Origin: Streptomyces sp. PsTaAH-137
Lineage (GTDB): Bacteria > Actinomycetota > Actinomycetes > Streptomycetales > Streptomycetaceae
Direction: 5' to 3'
Length of the DNA stretch: 64,000 nucleotides
Assembly (NCBI RefSeq): GCF_003259365.1
Contig: NZ_QLLY01000012.1
Location: forward strand, 129,089 to 193,088
Each line of letters begins with the position of its first letter. Within the stretch, counting starts at the first letter, position 1. Below the pieces are notes generated by a model. The model saw only the letters and a list, made by a program, of their open reading frames with translations. It was not told the origin of the DNA and did not search any database. A program made the position numbers and the translations under genes. Below, piece by piece: positions 45,780 through 55,199 of the stretch.

Positions 45780-46679
45780 CTATGGGGTGGTTCGATCGGC
45801 ATTCTTTGCCGCGACGACGGCATCGAAAACGACCCTCTTGGGTAGCCCGGCGTCGGCCGCGACCGCCGCGATGGCCTCCTTGCGCCGCTCCCCCGCCTCC
45901 TCGCGCACCCGCACCCTGCGTACCAGCTCATCGGGGGTGAGGTCGGCGGCGGACTTCTCCGGGGCGCCCTCGACGACGACGGTGATCTCGCCGCGCACGC
46001 CGTCGGCGGCCCACTCCGCGAGGTCCTTCAGGGAGCCGCGCTTGATCTCCTCGTAGGTCTTGGTCAGCTCCCGGCAGACGGCCGCCCTGCGGTCGCCGCC
46101 GAACGCCTCGGCCATCGCGGCGAGGGTGTCGTCCAGGCGGTGCGGGGCCTCGAAGTACACGAGGGTGCGTCGTTCTTCGGCCACTTCTTTGAGGCGCGAC
46201 AGGCGCTCTCCGGCCTTGCGCGGCAGGAAGCCCTCGAAGCAGAACCGGTCGACGGGCAGCCCGGACAGGGCGAGGGCGGTGAGCACCGCGGAGGGGCCGG
46301 GGACGGCGGTGACCCGGATGTCGCGCTCCACGGCCGCCGCGACCAGGCGGTAGCCCGGGTCGGACACCGACGGCATCCCCGCGTCGGTCACGAGCAGCAC
46401 CCGCGCGCCGCCGGCCAGCGCCTCGACCAGCTCGGGCGTGCGCGCGCTCTCGTTGCCCTCGAAGTACGACACGACGCGCCCGCCGACCTGCGCCCCGAGC
46501 GCCTGGGCGAGCCGCTTCAGGCGGCGGGTGTCCTCGGCGGCGACGACATCGGCGACGGCCAGCTCCTGGGCGAGCCGCGGCGGGGCGTCCGAGACGGCCC
46601 CGATGGGCGTACCGGCGAGCACGAGCGTCCCGGCGCCGGGCTCGGCGGGCGTTCCGGCTGAATCTGCTGTTCCTGTCAC
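45780..46679 (-). CDS. rsmI: 16S rRNA (cytidine1402-2'-O)-methyltransferase
   Basis: The 299-aa tetrapyrrole-methylase-fold protein has GTLVLAGTPIGAVSDAPPRL, VVAAEDTRRLKRL, YFEGNE, LVTDAGMPSVSDPGYRLVAAA and PGPSAVLTALALSGLP, the RsmI signature. The GTG at 46679 follows GGAG; the in-frame ATG at 46721 has no ribosome site and adds a CPC-containing leader. It is divergent from the mannosyltransferase. Confidence 0.94.
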   Translation of the reverse strand: MTGTADSAGTPAEPGAGTLVLAGTPIGAVSDAPPRLAQELAVADVVAAEDTRRLKRLAQALGAQVGGRVVSYFEGNESARTPELVEALAGGARVLLVTDAGMPSVSDPGYRLVAAAVERDIRVTAVPGPSAVLTALALSGLPVDRFCFEGFLPRKAGERLSRLKEVAEERRTLVYFEAPHRLDDTLAAMAEAFGGDRRAAVCRELTKTYEEIKRGSLKDLAEWAADGVRGEITVVVEGAPEKSAADLTPDELVRRVRVREEAGERRKEAIAAVAADAGLPKRVVFDAVVAAKNADRTTP

Positions 46680-46754
46680 GGCTCCATCCTCGCAGGGACA
46701 CGGCTTGGCCGACTCGGCCATGCCCTCTCACGGGACTCGCACAGCGCCGTTCCC

Positions 46755-46760
46755 TACGAT
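46755..46760 (+). promoter_or_regulatory. -10 of a probably leaderless mannosyltransferase transcript
   Basis: TACGAT ends 6 bases before the GTG start and no ribosome site is present, so transcription would begin at or near the first codon. No clear -35 is seen. Confidence 0.45.
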
Positions 46761-46766
46761 GGCGCG

Positions 46767-48551
46767 GTGACCAGTACCTCGTCGTCGGCCAAGGCGAACG
46801 CGACCAGTCCCCCGCCGGACCAGGCCCCACCGGCAGCCCGGCAGCCCTCGGCGTGGCTGCGTGGTCTGCGCAGGTTCGGCTACCGCGGCCCGGAGGCGGA
46901 AGGGGGCGCCGAGGTCAGAGACGGTGACGTCCGCGAGCGCCTCGTGCCGTCGTACCCCGCGCCGTCGTCGCGGCTGTGGGCGTCGTTCGGGTTCAGCCGG
47001 TTCACCGCGGGCCAGTTGTCCCGGATCGTGGGCTGGGGCGGGCCGCTGCTCGTCACGCTCGTCGCGGGGCTGCTGCGGTTCTGGAATCTCGGCAGCCCGA
47101 AGGCCGTGATATTCGACGAGACGTATTACGCGAAGGACGCGTGGGCGCTCATCCACCGCGGGTTCGAGGTGAATTGGCCGAAGGACGCCAATGACCTGAT
47201 CCTGAAGAACAACGGCGACATCCCGATTCCGACCGACGCCTCGTACGTCGTGCATCCGCCGGTGGGCAAGTACGTCATCGGGATCGGTGAGTGGCTGTTC
47301 GGCTTCAATCCGTTCGGCTGGCGGTTCATGACGGCGCTGCTCGGCACGCTGTGCGTGCTGATGGTGTGCCGGATCGGCCGCCGCCTGTTCCGCTCGACGT
47401 TCCTGGGCTGCCTCGCCGGGGTGCTGCTCATGGTGGACGGGCTCGCGTTCGTGATGAGCCGCACCGCGCTGCTCGACTCGGTCCTCGTGTTCTTCGTGCT
47501 CGCCGCGTTCGGCTGCCTGATCGTCGACCGGGACCGGACCCGGGAACGGATGGCGGCCGCGCTGCCGGTGGACGAGTACGGGCTGGTCCGCCCCGACGCG
47601 CGCATCGCCGCCACGCTCCGCCTCGGGTGGCGTCCGTGGCGGCTGCTCGCCGGGCTCTGCCTGGGCCTGGCCTGCGGCACGAAGTGGAACGGCTTCATCT
47701 ACGTGGCCTTCTTCGCCGTCATGACGGTGCTGTGGGACGTCGGCACGCGCCGGGTCGCCGGTGCCGAACGCCCCTACCTCGCCGTGCTGAAGCACGACGT
47801 GTTCCCGGCGTTCCTGGTCACGGTCCCGGTCGCGGTCGCCACGTATCTGCTGTCCTGGCTCGGCTGGATCCTCTCCCCCGACGACGGCACCGGCGGCTAC
47901 TTCCGCAACTGGGCGGTGACCGCGGGCAAGGGCGGCCACTTCGCCTGGCTGCCCGACTGGGTGCGCAGCCTGTGGCACTACGAGCACGAGGTCTGGAACT
48001 TCAACACCCACCTCACCTCCGCGCACACCTACCAGTCCAACCCGTGGAGCTGGATGGTCGACGGCCGTCCGGTCTCGTACTTCTACGAGTCCCCGGCGGC
48101 GGGCCAGGACGGCTGCCCGGCGGACGCGACGGAGAAGTGCGCCCGCGAGGTCCTCGCCCTCGGCACCCCGCTGCTGTGGTGGGCGGCCTGCTTCGCGGTG
48201 CTCTACGTGCTGTGGCGCTGGGTGTTCAAGCGCGACTGGCGGGCGGGCGCGATCGTGTGCGCCATCGCCGCGGGCCACCTCCCCTGGTTCAAGTACCAGG
48301 AGCGGACGATCTTCTACTTCTACGCGGTCGTCTTCGCCCCGTTCCTCTGCCTGGCCCTCGCGACGATGCTCGGCGGCATCATCGGCAGGCCGGGCTCGAC
48401 CGAACGCCGCCGCATGGTCGGGGCGGCGAGCGCGGGCGTGCTCGTCCTGCTGATCGTGTGGAACTTCGTCTATTTCTGGCCGATCTACACCGGCACGGCG
48501 ATCCCGATCGACTCGTGGCGGTCGCGGATGTGGCTGGATACGTGGGTCTGA
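46767..48551 (+). CDS. Protein O-mannosyltransferase (PMT)
   Basis: The 594-aa GT39-type membrane enzyme has about 11 hydrophobic segments. FDETYYAKD carries the catalytic Asp-Glu of the first external loop, and ACGTKWNG and GHLPWFKYQERTIFYFYA are conserved PMT motifs. It transfers mannose from polyprenyl-phosphate mannose to exported proteins. The GTG start is supported by the divergent rsmI spacing. Confidence 0.93.
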   Translation: MTSTSSSAKANATSPPPDQAPPAARQPSAWLRGLRRFGYRGPEAEGGAEVRDGDVRERLVPSYPAPSSRLWASFGFSRFTAGQLSRIVGWGGPLLVTLVAGLLRFWNLGSPKAVIFDETYYAKDAWALIHRGFEVNWPKDANDLILKNNGDIPIPTDASYVVHPPVGKYVIGIGEWLFGFNPFGWRFMTALLGTLCVLMVCRIGRRLFRSTFLGCLAGVLLMVDGLAFVMSRTALLDSVLVFFVLAAFGCLIVDRDRTRERMAAALPVDEYGLVRPDARIAATLRLGWRPWRLLAGLCLGLACGTKWNGFIYVAFFAVMTVLWDVGTRRVAGAERPYLAVLKHDVFPAFLVTVPVAVATYLLSWLGWILSPDDGTGGYFRNWAVTAGKGGHFAWLPDWVRSLWHYEHEVWNFNTHLTSAHTYQSNPWSWMVDGRPVSYFYESPAAGQDGCPADATEKCAREVLALGTPLLWWAACFAVLYVLWRWVFKRDWRAGAIVCAIAAGHLPWFKYQERTIFYFYAVVFAPFLCLALATMLGGIIGRPGSTERRRMVGAASAGVLVLLIVWNFVYFWPIYTGTAIPIDSWRSRMWLDTWV

Positions 48552-48567
48552 GAGCGGAGCCGTACGC

Positions 48568-48996
48568 ATGAGGACCCGGATCAGGCTCACCCCGGACGAG
48601 GGAGGCGGCACGTTCGTCGCGCGTCTCGCGCCGTCACAGGCGAGTGCGCTGCGCGAGTCGCTGGTGCTGCTGCGTACCAGGGAGTTCGGCGACGCGGTCC
48701 TCATGCTCCAGGTGGGCGCGGACCGCGCGACGGTGGACGCCCTCGTCGACCGGCTCGCGGACGACGGGGGCCGGTCGCGGGACATCCCGTTCTCGGCCCC
48801 CGAGCTGCACACCCTGCACAGTGCCCTGACCAGCGTCGCGACCATGTTCCTGGCCCACGGTCGGCACTTCTGCCAGGAGCCCTTCCACCAGCGGATCGGC
48901 TGCTACCGGGAGGACGCCGACGCCTTGGCGCTCGGCATCGTGGACGCGCTGATCGAGGCCCGCGGAGGGAGCGCTACACCGGAGCCGAGAAGTTGA
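48568..48996 (+). CDS. Hypothetical protein
   Basis: The 142-aa product is soluble with alternating helix-rich segments (LAPSQASALRESLVLLRTREFGDAVLMLQVG and FSAPELHTLHSALTSVATMFL). There is no signal, membrane helix or recognised motif. It starts 17 bases after the mannosyltransferase, so co-transcription is likely. Its last 23 bases overlap the convergent acetyltransferase gene. Confidence 0.6.
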   Translation: MRTRIRLTPDEGGGTFVARLAPSQASALRESLVLLRTREFGDAVLMLQVGADRATVDALVDRLADDGGRSRDIPFSAPELHTLHSALTSVATMFLAHGRHFCQEPFHQRIGCYREDADALALGIVDALIEARGGSATPEPRS

Positions 48997-49957
48997 TCCG
49001 CGTCTCCGTGTTCCGGAACCCGGCGCGGGTGAACGCCTGGGCCATCGGGCGGTTGCCGAGGTCGGTCGTGGCCGTCACGCGGTCCGCGCCGTCCTCGCCC
49101 TGGAAGCGGGTGATGGCGGCGAGGATCTCCGACACGTAGCCGCGGCCGCGCAGTTCCGGGACGACGCCGAGGTAGCCGACGTTGCGGTGGTACGGGGTGG
49201 CCGAGGGGATCGCCAGGCCGGCCAGGGCGCCGTCCGGGGTGTGCGCGAGGCGCCACCACTCGCGCTTGCCGGGCCGGTCGAGATAGAACTCCAGGCTCTC
49301 GCGGGCGGTGGCCTCCCGGCCGGTTGCCGCCTCGCTCTCCACGGTGTGCGCGTCGAGCGAGCCCTCGGCGACCCGCATCATCGCGTCGAGGAACACCTCG
49401 TCGTCCGGCTCCGGGGAGAACACGAGCCGCTCTGGCGCGGCGGGCAGCCGCTCCTCGGGCGTCCACTCGAACTGGAGCCGCTCCACCTCGACGCTCAGGC
49501 CCGCGCGGCGGGCCGCCTCCTGGCGCCAGGCCACGGCGGGGACGAAAGCGGGGTCGTCGCGCCACGAGCCGGGCAGGCGGAGGAGGTTGTAGAGCGGCGG
49601 GGCCTCGGCGCCCGTCTCGCGGAAGGACCGGTGTCCGGCTTCGAGCAGCGCCGCGGCCAGTTCGGCCCGCTCGGCGGGCGGCACCTCGTCGGCCACCGCG
49701 AGACAGTCCAGCGCGAGCGGGTGCGCGCTGTCGCTCTGCCCCCACCACAGGGCGCGGGCCAGCACCCGGCCGTCCCGGTCCCGGGCGGCCCAGGTCCACT
49801 CCGGGCGGTACTGCCGCTGGGCGGCCTCCTCCCGGTACGCGTCGGCGGACAGCCTCCACACGGGCTCGGAGGAGGACAGGGCCAGGACGGCGTCCAGTTC
49901 CGTACCGGGGCCCGGCACGGAGGAAAAACGAGGAGCAGAGCTGCTCAGCAAGGTCAT
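48974..49957 (-). CDS. GNAT family acetyltransferase (two-domain)
   Basis: The 327-aa product has a degenerate N-terminal half (WTWAARDRDGRVLARALWW) and an intact C-terminal GNAT domain with VGYLGVVPELRGRGYVSEILAA and TTDLGNRPMAQAFTRAGFRNTE. The tandem arrangement resembles mycothiol-synthase-type double GNAT proteins, but the substrate is unknown. The ATG at 49957 follows AAAGGCGA. Confidence 0.82.
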   Translation of the reverse strand: MTLLSSSAPRFSSVPGPGTELDAVLALSSSEPVWRLSADAYREEAAQRQYRPEWTWAARDRDGRVLARALWWGQSDSAHPLALDCLAVADEVPPAERAELAAALLEAGHRSFRETGAEAPPLYNLLRLPGSWRDDPAFVPAVAWRQEAARRAGLSVEVERLQFEWTPEERLPAAPERLVFSPEPDDEVFLDAMMRVAEGSLDAHTVESEAATGREATARESLEFYLDRPGKREWWRLAHTPDGALAGLAIPSATPYHRNVGYLGVVPELRGRGYVSEILAAITRFQGEDGADRVTATTDLGNRPMAQAFTRAGFRNTETRINFSAPV

Positions 49958-50206
49958 TCAGTCGCCTTTCGGGCGTGAAGAGGGTGATCGGCGAGTGATC
50001 CTGCCAGGGGTGCATGTGCAGGACAACGGGATTACCGGCGCACCTCCCGTTCACGGATGTGTCCGGGCACTTGGGTCCAGACCGCTTTCGGCCGTATTTG
50101 TGATCACTCTTCGGACACCTTCGGACACCAAGTGGAGAACAGCACGACCCGGCCGCCCCCGACGTGCCTAGAGTCCCCTACGTAAACCTGGGGAGGGGGA
50201 GCGCTC

Positions 50207-51856
50207 ATGCGCAAGGGGGTCAAGGTCGCCATCGTCGGTGGGGTGTTCACCGTGATGGTGGGCGGCGCCGGGTACGGGGCCTACAACATCATCTCGGCCG
50301 TCACGGAGGACGGCGGCTCGTCGTCGCTGAGCGGGGCGTCCGCCAAGCGGACGGGTCCGCCGACGGGCGACGAGATCAAGGAGACGTCGCAGAAGTTCCT
50401 GAAGGCGTGGGCGAAGAACGACCCGGCCGAGGCGTCGCACTACACCAACAACGCCGACGGCGCGCTGGCCTCGCTGGAAGGCTGGCACGACGAGGCACAC
50501 ATCACGCGCACCGTGCTGACCGCGGGCAAACCGGCCGGTGCCAAGGTGCCGTTCAAGGTGAAGGCCACGGTCGCCTGGGACAAGAAGACCCGGACGCTGG
50601 AGTACGCGTCCTCGCTGACGGTCGTCCGCGGGCAGACCACGGGACGCCCGCTGGTCGACTGGGAGCCGTCCGTGCTCCACCCGGACCTGCAGAAGGGCGA
50701 CAAGCTCGTCACCGGGGAGGCGGCCGCGCCCCCCATCGAGGCCGTGGACCGCAACGGGACGGTGCTGACCGCCGAGAAGTACCCGTCGCTCAGCCCGGTC
50801 CTGGACCAGCTGCGCGCCAAGTACGGGGACGAGGCCGGGGGTTCGCCGGGCGTGGAGACGTCCATCGAGCGGACGGCCGCCGACGGCACGACGACGACCG
50901 CGAAGACGCTGGTGACCCTCACCAAGGGCAGGCCCGGCAAGCTCCGTACGACGATCAGCGCGAGCGCGCAGGCCGCGGCCGAGCAGGCCGTGACGAAGTA
51001 CCCCAAGGCGGCCGTGGTGGCCGTCCACCCGCGGACCGGTGAGGTCCTCGCGCTCGCCAACCACGGGTACGGGCAGTTCAACACCGCGTTCCTGGGCAAG
51101 CGGCCGCCGGGCTCCACGATGAAGATCGTCACCGCCGCGGCGCTGCTCGACAACCGCATCCTGTCGTCGATGAACTCCAACGCCCCGTGCGACGACTCGG
51201 TGCTGGCGCTCGGCCAGACCTTCCACAACCTCAAGAACATGGCCCCCGACAAGAACGCGACGCTCAGCAGCAGCTTCCAGCGCTCGTGCAACACCTCCTT
51301 CATCAAGCTCTCCGACGAGCTGGGCGGCGACAAGTTCGCGGCCGAGGCGTCCCAGCGGTTCGGGCTCGGCGAGAACTGGCAGACCGGCATCCAGTCGTAC
51401 GACGGCAACGTCCCGGTCAACGGCAACTCGCAGGACCCGGCCGGGATGATCGGCCAGGGCAATGTGCAGATGAACCCGCTGAACATGGCGTCCGTCACCG
51501 CGACCGCCATCACCGGAACGTTCCGCCAGCCGATCCTCGTCTCCCCGAAGTACGGCGACCGCCAACTGGCCACCGCGCAGGGCCTTCCGGGCCCGACCGT
51601 GACCCAGCTCCGGGCGATGATGCACGCCACGGCGACCTCGCCGATCGGCACGGCCACCCAGGCGATGGCCGGGGTGCCCGGGTACATCGGCGCCAAGACG
51701 GGCTCGGCGGAGAGCGACGGCCAGGCCGTCTCCGACTCCTGGTTCACGGGCTTCCGCGACGGGGTCGCCACAGCTGCCGCCATGGTGGAGAACGGCGGCC
51801 ACGGCGGCACGGCGGCGGGGCCCATCGTCGCGGCCGTCCTCAAGAACGCCGGGTAG
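50207..51856 (+). CDS. Class B penicillin-binding protein (transpeptidase)
   Basis: The 549-aa product has an N-terminal membrane anchor (VAIVGGVFTVMVGGAGYGAYNI), an MecA-like NTF2 domain (TGDEIKETSQKFLKAWAKNDPAEASHYT), a dimerisation region and a transpeptidase. Active-site motifs are GSTMK (SxxK, Ser303), RSCNTSF (SxN) and KTGSAES (KTG). It cross-links peptidoglycan. A direct repeat TTCGGACACC lies upstream at 50110-50129 and TAGAGT is a possible -10. Confidence 0.93.
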   Translation: MRKGVKVAIVGGVFTVMVGGAGYGAYNIISAVTEDGGSSSLSGASAKRTGPPTGDEIKETSQKFLKAWAKNDPAEASHYTNNADGALASLEGWHDEAHITRTVLTAGKPAGAKVPFKVKATVAWDKKTRTLEYASSLTVVRGQTTGRPLVDWEPSVLHPDLQKGDKLVTGEAAAPPIEAVDRNGTVLTAEKYPSLSPVLDQLRAKYGDEAGGSPGVETSIERTAADGTTTTAKTLVTLTKGRPGKLRTTISASAQAAAEQAVTKYPKAAVVAVHPRTGEVLALANHGYGQFNTAFLGKRPPGSTMKIVTAAALLDNRILSSMNSNAPCDDSVLALGQTFHNLKNMAPDKNATLSSSFQRSCNTSFIKLSDELGGDKFAAEASQRFGLGENWQTGIQSYDGNVPVNGNSQDPAGMIGQGNVQMNPLNMASVTATAITGTFRQPILVSPKYGDRQLATAQGLPGPTVTQLRAMMHATATSPIGTATQAMAGVPGYIGAKTGSAESDGQAVSDSWFTGFRDGVATAAAMVENGGHGGTAAGPIVAAVLKNAG

Positions 51857-51860
51857 CGGC

Positions 51861-51992
51861 GCCCCGCCAGGGGCGCGGGGAACTGCGCGCGCAACCACGA
51901 CGAAACCGCAACGGTGTCTGCGGCGTTCTCTACTACGGCGGGTGCGGCTGGTCCGTGGCTGGCCGCGCAGTTCCCCGCGCCCCTGGCGGGGC
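51861..51992. repeat. Inverted pair of the dispersed repeat between the two PBP genes
   Basis: A 29-bp perfect inverted repeat (51861-51889 and 51964-51992) contains one reverse core and one forward core of the family and flanks a 74-bp centre. It can form a strong hairpin after the first PBP. Confidence 0.9.
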
Positions 51993-52028
51993 TAGGCTTA
52001 CCGTCCGCTACACCCCCGGAGGGAAACG

Positions 52029-53741
52029 TTGGGCACCAGAGGCAAGCGCCCCGAACCGGCGGCGCGCCGCAACTTCAACGCCCTGGTGATCGGCGGCGCC
52101 GCGGTCGTCGCCGTCGTCGGAGCCGGCGTCGGCGCCTACGCCCTGATGGAAGGCTCCGGAAGCGACGGCAGCTCGGCGTCGGCCGACGAGAAGCCGAGGA
52201 TCAAGACGGGCCCGCCCTCCGCCAAGGAGGTGCGCACGGCGGCCGACGGCTTCCTCACCGCCTGGCAGCAGGGCGACGCGGCGAAGGCGGCCACGTACAC
52301 CGACGACGCGACGGCCGCCGCGAAGGCGCTCACCGGTCTGACCAAGGACGCCCACCTCACCGACGTGAAGCTGACGCAGGGGCAACGGGCGGGCACGAAG
52401 GTGCCGTTCCACGTGACGTCGACGGTCACCTGGGACCCGAGCGCGTCCGACAAGGGCAAGCCCGGCACGGGCGAGAAGCTGAGCAAGCCCCTCGCCTACG
52501 ACTCCTCGCTCACGGCCGTGCGCCGCAAGAGCGACGGCAAGGTCCTCGTCGGCTGGCAGCCGTCCGTCGTGCACCCGGAGCTGAAGGACGGCGACCGGCT
52601 GGTCACCGGCGAGGCGGGCGACCCGCCGGTCAAGGCCGTGGACCGCGACGGCGGCGAGCTGGACGTGAAGAAGTACCCGTCGCTCGCCACGATCGTGGAC
52701 GGGCTGCGCGAGAAGTTCGGCAAGACCGCGGGCGGCACGGCCGGCGTCGAACTGCGCGTCGTGCGCAAGGCGTCGTCCAAGAAGGACGCGCTGCCGGACA
52801 AGACCCTGCTCGCCCTCTCCGAGGGCACGCCCGGCAAGGTCACGACCACGCTGTCGCCCACCCTCCAGGCGGCGGCCGAGAAGCAGGTCGCCTCCCGCAA
52901 GCGGGCTTCGGTGGTCGTGATCCGGCCGTCGACCGGTGAGATCCTCGCCGTCGCGAACTCCAGCCCGGGCTTCAACACGGCCTTCCAGGGCTCCCTGGCG
53001 CCCGGCTCGACGATGAAGGTCATCACGTCGTCGCTGCTCCTGGAGAAGGGCCTCGCGGGCGTGGACAAGGAGCACCCGTGCCCGAAGTACTTCACGTACG
53101 GGCACTGGAAGTTCCAGAACGACGACAAGTTCCAGATCAAGGGCGGCACGTTCAAGGCCAGCTTCGCCCGGTCCTGCAACACGGCCTTCATCAGCCAGGC
53201 GCCGAAGCTGGACGACGACTCGCTGACCAAGCAGGCGCAGCAGGTCTTCGGGCTCGGCATGAACAACTGGGCGGTGGGCGTGTCCAGCTTCGACGGCTCG
53301 GTGCCCGTGCAGTCGGAGGCGCAGATGGCCGCCTCGCTGATCGGACAGGGCGGCGTGCGGATGAACCCGCTGAACATGGCGTCGGTCGCGGCGACCGTGA
53401 AGAACGGCACCTTCCACCAGCCGTATCTCGTCTCGCCGGACGTCGACCACCGCACCCTTGCGAAGGCCTCGCGCTCGCTGTCCGCCAAGACCCTCGCGGA
53501 TCTGCGGGAGTTGATGCACTACACGGCGGTCGCGGGCACGGCGGTCGAGCCGATGTCCGGGCTCGGCTCCGACATGGGCGCGAAGACCGGCTCGGCGGAG
53601 GTCGACGGGCAGAAGCAGCCGAACGGCTGGTTCACGGCGTACCGCGGCGATCTCGCGTCGGCGGCCGTGGTGCAGGAGGGCGGGCACGGCGGCGACTCGG
53701 CGGGCCCGGTCGTCCGGCAGATGCTGCTCGCCGGAGGCTGA
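52029..53741 (+). CDS. Class B penicillin-binding protein (paralogue of preceding gene)
   Basis: The 570-aa product has the same plan as its upstream neighbour: N-terminal anchor (ALVIGGAAVVAVVGAGVGAYALM), MecA-like NTF2 domain and transpeptidase with GSTMK (Ser327), RSCNTAF and KTGSAEV. The start is probably TTG at 52029 after a GGAGGG site; no ATG or GTG nearby fits. The two genes look like a tandem duplication with divergence. Confidence 0.9.
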   Translation: MGTRGKRPEPAARRNFNALVIGGAAVVAVVGAGVGAYALMEGSGSDGSSASADEKPRIKTGPPSAKEVRTAADGFLTAWQQGDAAKAATYTDDATAAAKALTGLTKDAHLTDVKLTQGQRAGTKVPFHVTSTVTWDPSASDKGKPGTGEKLSKPLAYDSSLTAVRRKSDGKVLVGWQPSVVHPELKDGDRLVTGEAGDPPVKAVDRDGGELDVKKYPSLATIVDGLREKFGKTAGGTAGVELRVVRKASSKKDALPDKTLLALSEGTPGKVTTTLSPTLQAAAEKQVASRKRASVVVIRPSTGEILAVANSSPGFNTAFQGSLAPGSTMKVITSSLLLEKGLAGVDKEHPCPKYFTYGHWKFQNDDKFQIKGGTFKASFARSCNTAFISQAPKLDDDSLTKQAQQVFGLGMNNWAVGVSSFDGSVPVQSEAQMAASLIGQGGVRMNPLNMASVAATVKNGTFHQPYLVSPDVDHRTLAKASRSLSAKTLADLRELMHYTAVAGTAVEPMSGLGSDMGAKTGSAEVDGQKQPNGWFTAYRGDLASAAVVQEGGHGGDSAGPVVRQMLLAGG

Positions 53742-53798
53742 CACCGGCCGCCGGTACCGGCTCGCGTGGGCGGTGCGCGGACTACTAGCGTGCCGCCC

Positions 53799-54302
53799 AT
53801 GACGTCCTCCACCGCATCCGAGTCCGCCCGTACCGCCCACCCCCGCTTCGCCGAGGCGGTCACCGCGATGGGGCTCGCCGAGCTCCTGCCGCGCGTCCGC
53901 TCCTTCCCCGAGGGCGCCCGCACCGCGCAGGAGGCGGCGGACGCGATCGGCTGCGAGCTCAGCCAGATCTGCAAGTCGCTGATCTTCGCCGCGGACGGCG
54001 TGCCGGTCCTGGTCCTCATGGACGGCGCCTCCCGCGTCGACGTCGAACTGGTCCGGCGCGAGCTGGACGCGGGCAAGGTCACCCGGGCCAAGGCGGACGT
54101 GGTGCGCGAGTTCACCGGGTACGCGATCGGCGGCATCCCGCCCTTCGGGCACGTCAACCGGACCCGGGTGCTCGCCGACCGCTCACTGCTCGCCCACGAC
54201 ACCGTGTGGGCGGCGGCCGGCACCCCGCACACCGTCTTCCCGATGGCCCCCGCCGACCTGATCGCCCACGCGGGCGCCGCGCTCGTCGACGTACGGGAAT
54301 GA
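53799..54302 (+). CDS. YbaK/ProX-type aminoacyl-tRNA deacylase
   Basis: The 167-aa product has the YbaK fold: TAQEAADAIGCELSQICKSLIFAADGVPVLVLMDGASRVD (Lys and surrounding motif) and FTGYAIGGIPPFGHVNRTRVLADRSLL (GGxxPxG motif). The enzymes hydrolyse mischarged Cys- or Ala-tRNA in trans. The ATG at 53799 is favoured over an upstream in-frame GTG; TACTAG lies shortly before it. Confidence 0.88.
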   Translation: MTSSTASESARTAHPRFAEAVTAMGLAELLPRVRSFPEGARTAQEAADAIGCELSQICKSLIFAADGVPVLVLMDGASRVDVELVRRELDAGKVTRAKADVVREFTGYAIGGIPPFGHVNRTRVLADRSLLAHDTVWAAAGTPHTVFPMAPADLIAHAGAALVDVRE

Positions 54303-54315
54303 TCTCCCCGGGGCC

Positions 54316-55089
54316 TCAGCCCGAGGTCCCCTTGAAGCCGGTGTGGACGGCGGTGAGGCCCCCGTCGACCGGCAGCACCACGCCGGTCACCCACGCGGCG
54401 TCCGGCGACGCGAGGAAGGCCACGGCCGCCGCGATGTCCTCCGGCTCCCCGACCCGCCCCAGCGGATACAGGTCCCGTACGGAGTCGGGGTCGCGCCCGC
54501 CGTCCGTCCAGGCCCGCGTGCGGACCGTCCCCGGCGCCACGAGATTGACCCGCACCCCGCGCGGGCCCGCGTGCCCGGCGAGGGTGCGGGTCAGGGAGGC
54601 GAGACCGGCCTTGGCGGCGCTGTAGGCGTGGTTGCCGAAGTCCTGGATGCCGTTCACGGAACCGATGTTGACGATGGCGCCGCGGCCGGAGGCGACCAGG
54701 TGCGGGAGGGCGGCGCGGCTGCACCGGTAGGCGCCGGTGAGGCTGAGATCGAGGTCGCGGGCCCAGCCCTCGTCGTCCTCGTCCTCGAACAGCGGGGCGT
54801 CGGCGTGGCAGCCGTAGGCGTTGTTCACCAGGACGTCGAGCCGGCCGAAGGTGTCGACGGCGTGCGCGACGGCGGCGCCGACGGATTCCCTGTCGCCCAC
54901 GTCGCAGCCGAACTCCGCCGCCGTACCGCCCAGTTCGCGGATCGCGGCGGCGGTCTCGCGGGCGCCGGGAACGTCGATGTCGGTGACGAGGACGCGCGCG
55001 CCCTCCGCGGCGAGCCGCCGGGCGACGGCGGCGCCGATACCGCGTCCGGCGCCGGTGACCAGGACCGCGTACCCCTCGAATCGTGTCAT
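54316..55089 (-). CDS. Short-chain dehydrogenase/reductase
   Basis: The 257-aa classical SDR has TGAGRGIGAAVARRLA (cofactor loop), NNAYG, NIGSVNG (catalytic Ser) and YSAAKAG (catalytic Tyr-x3-Lys). DIDVP after beta-2 suggests NAD over NADP. The substrate is unknown. It converges on the YbaK gene with a 13-base gap. Confidence 0.88.
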   Translation of the reverse strand: MTRFEGYAVLVTGAGRGIGAAVARRLAAEGARVLVTDIDVPGARETAAAIRELGGTAAEFGCDVGDRESVGAAVAHAVDTFGRLDVLVNNAYGCHADAPLFEDEDDEGWARDLDLSLTGAYRCSRAALPHLVASGRGAIVNIGSVNGIQDFGNHAYSAAKAGLASLTRTLAGHAGPRGVRVNLVAPGTVRTRAWTDGGRDPDSVRDLYPLGRVGEPEDIAAAVAFLASPDAAWVTGVVLPVDGGLTAVHTGFKGTSG

Positions 55090-55199
55090 GGCCGGGACGC
55101 TACCCGGGACATCCCCGAGAGATCCCTCAGGGTGCACTACGGGGTCAAGTAGGGCTTCCCCGGGTCGAGTTGGGGTCGCGTCGCGCACAGACTCGGCGC

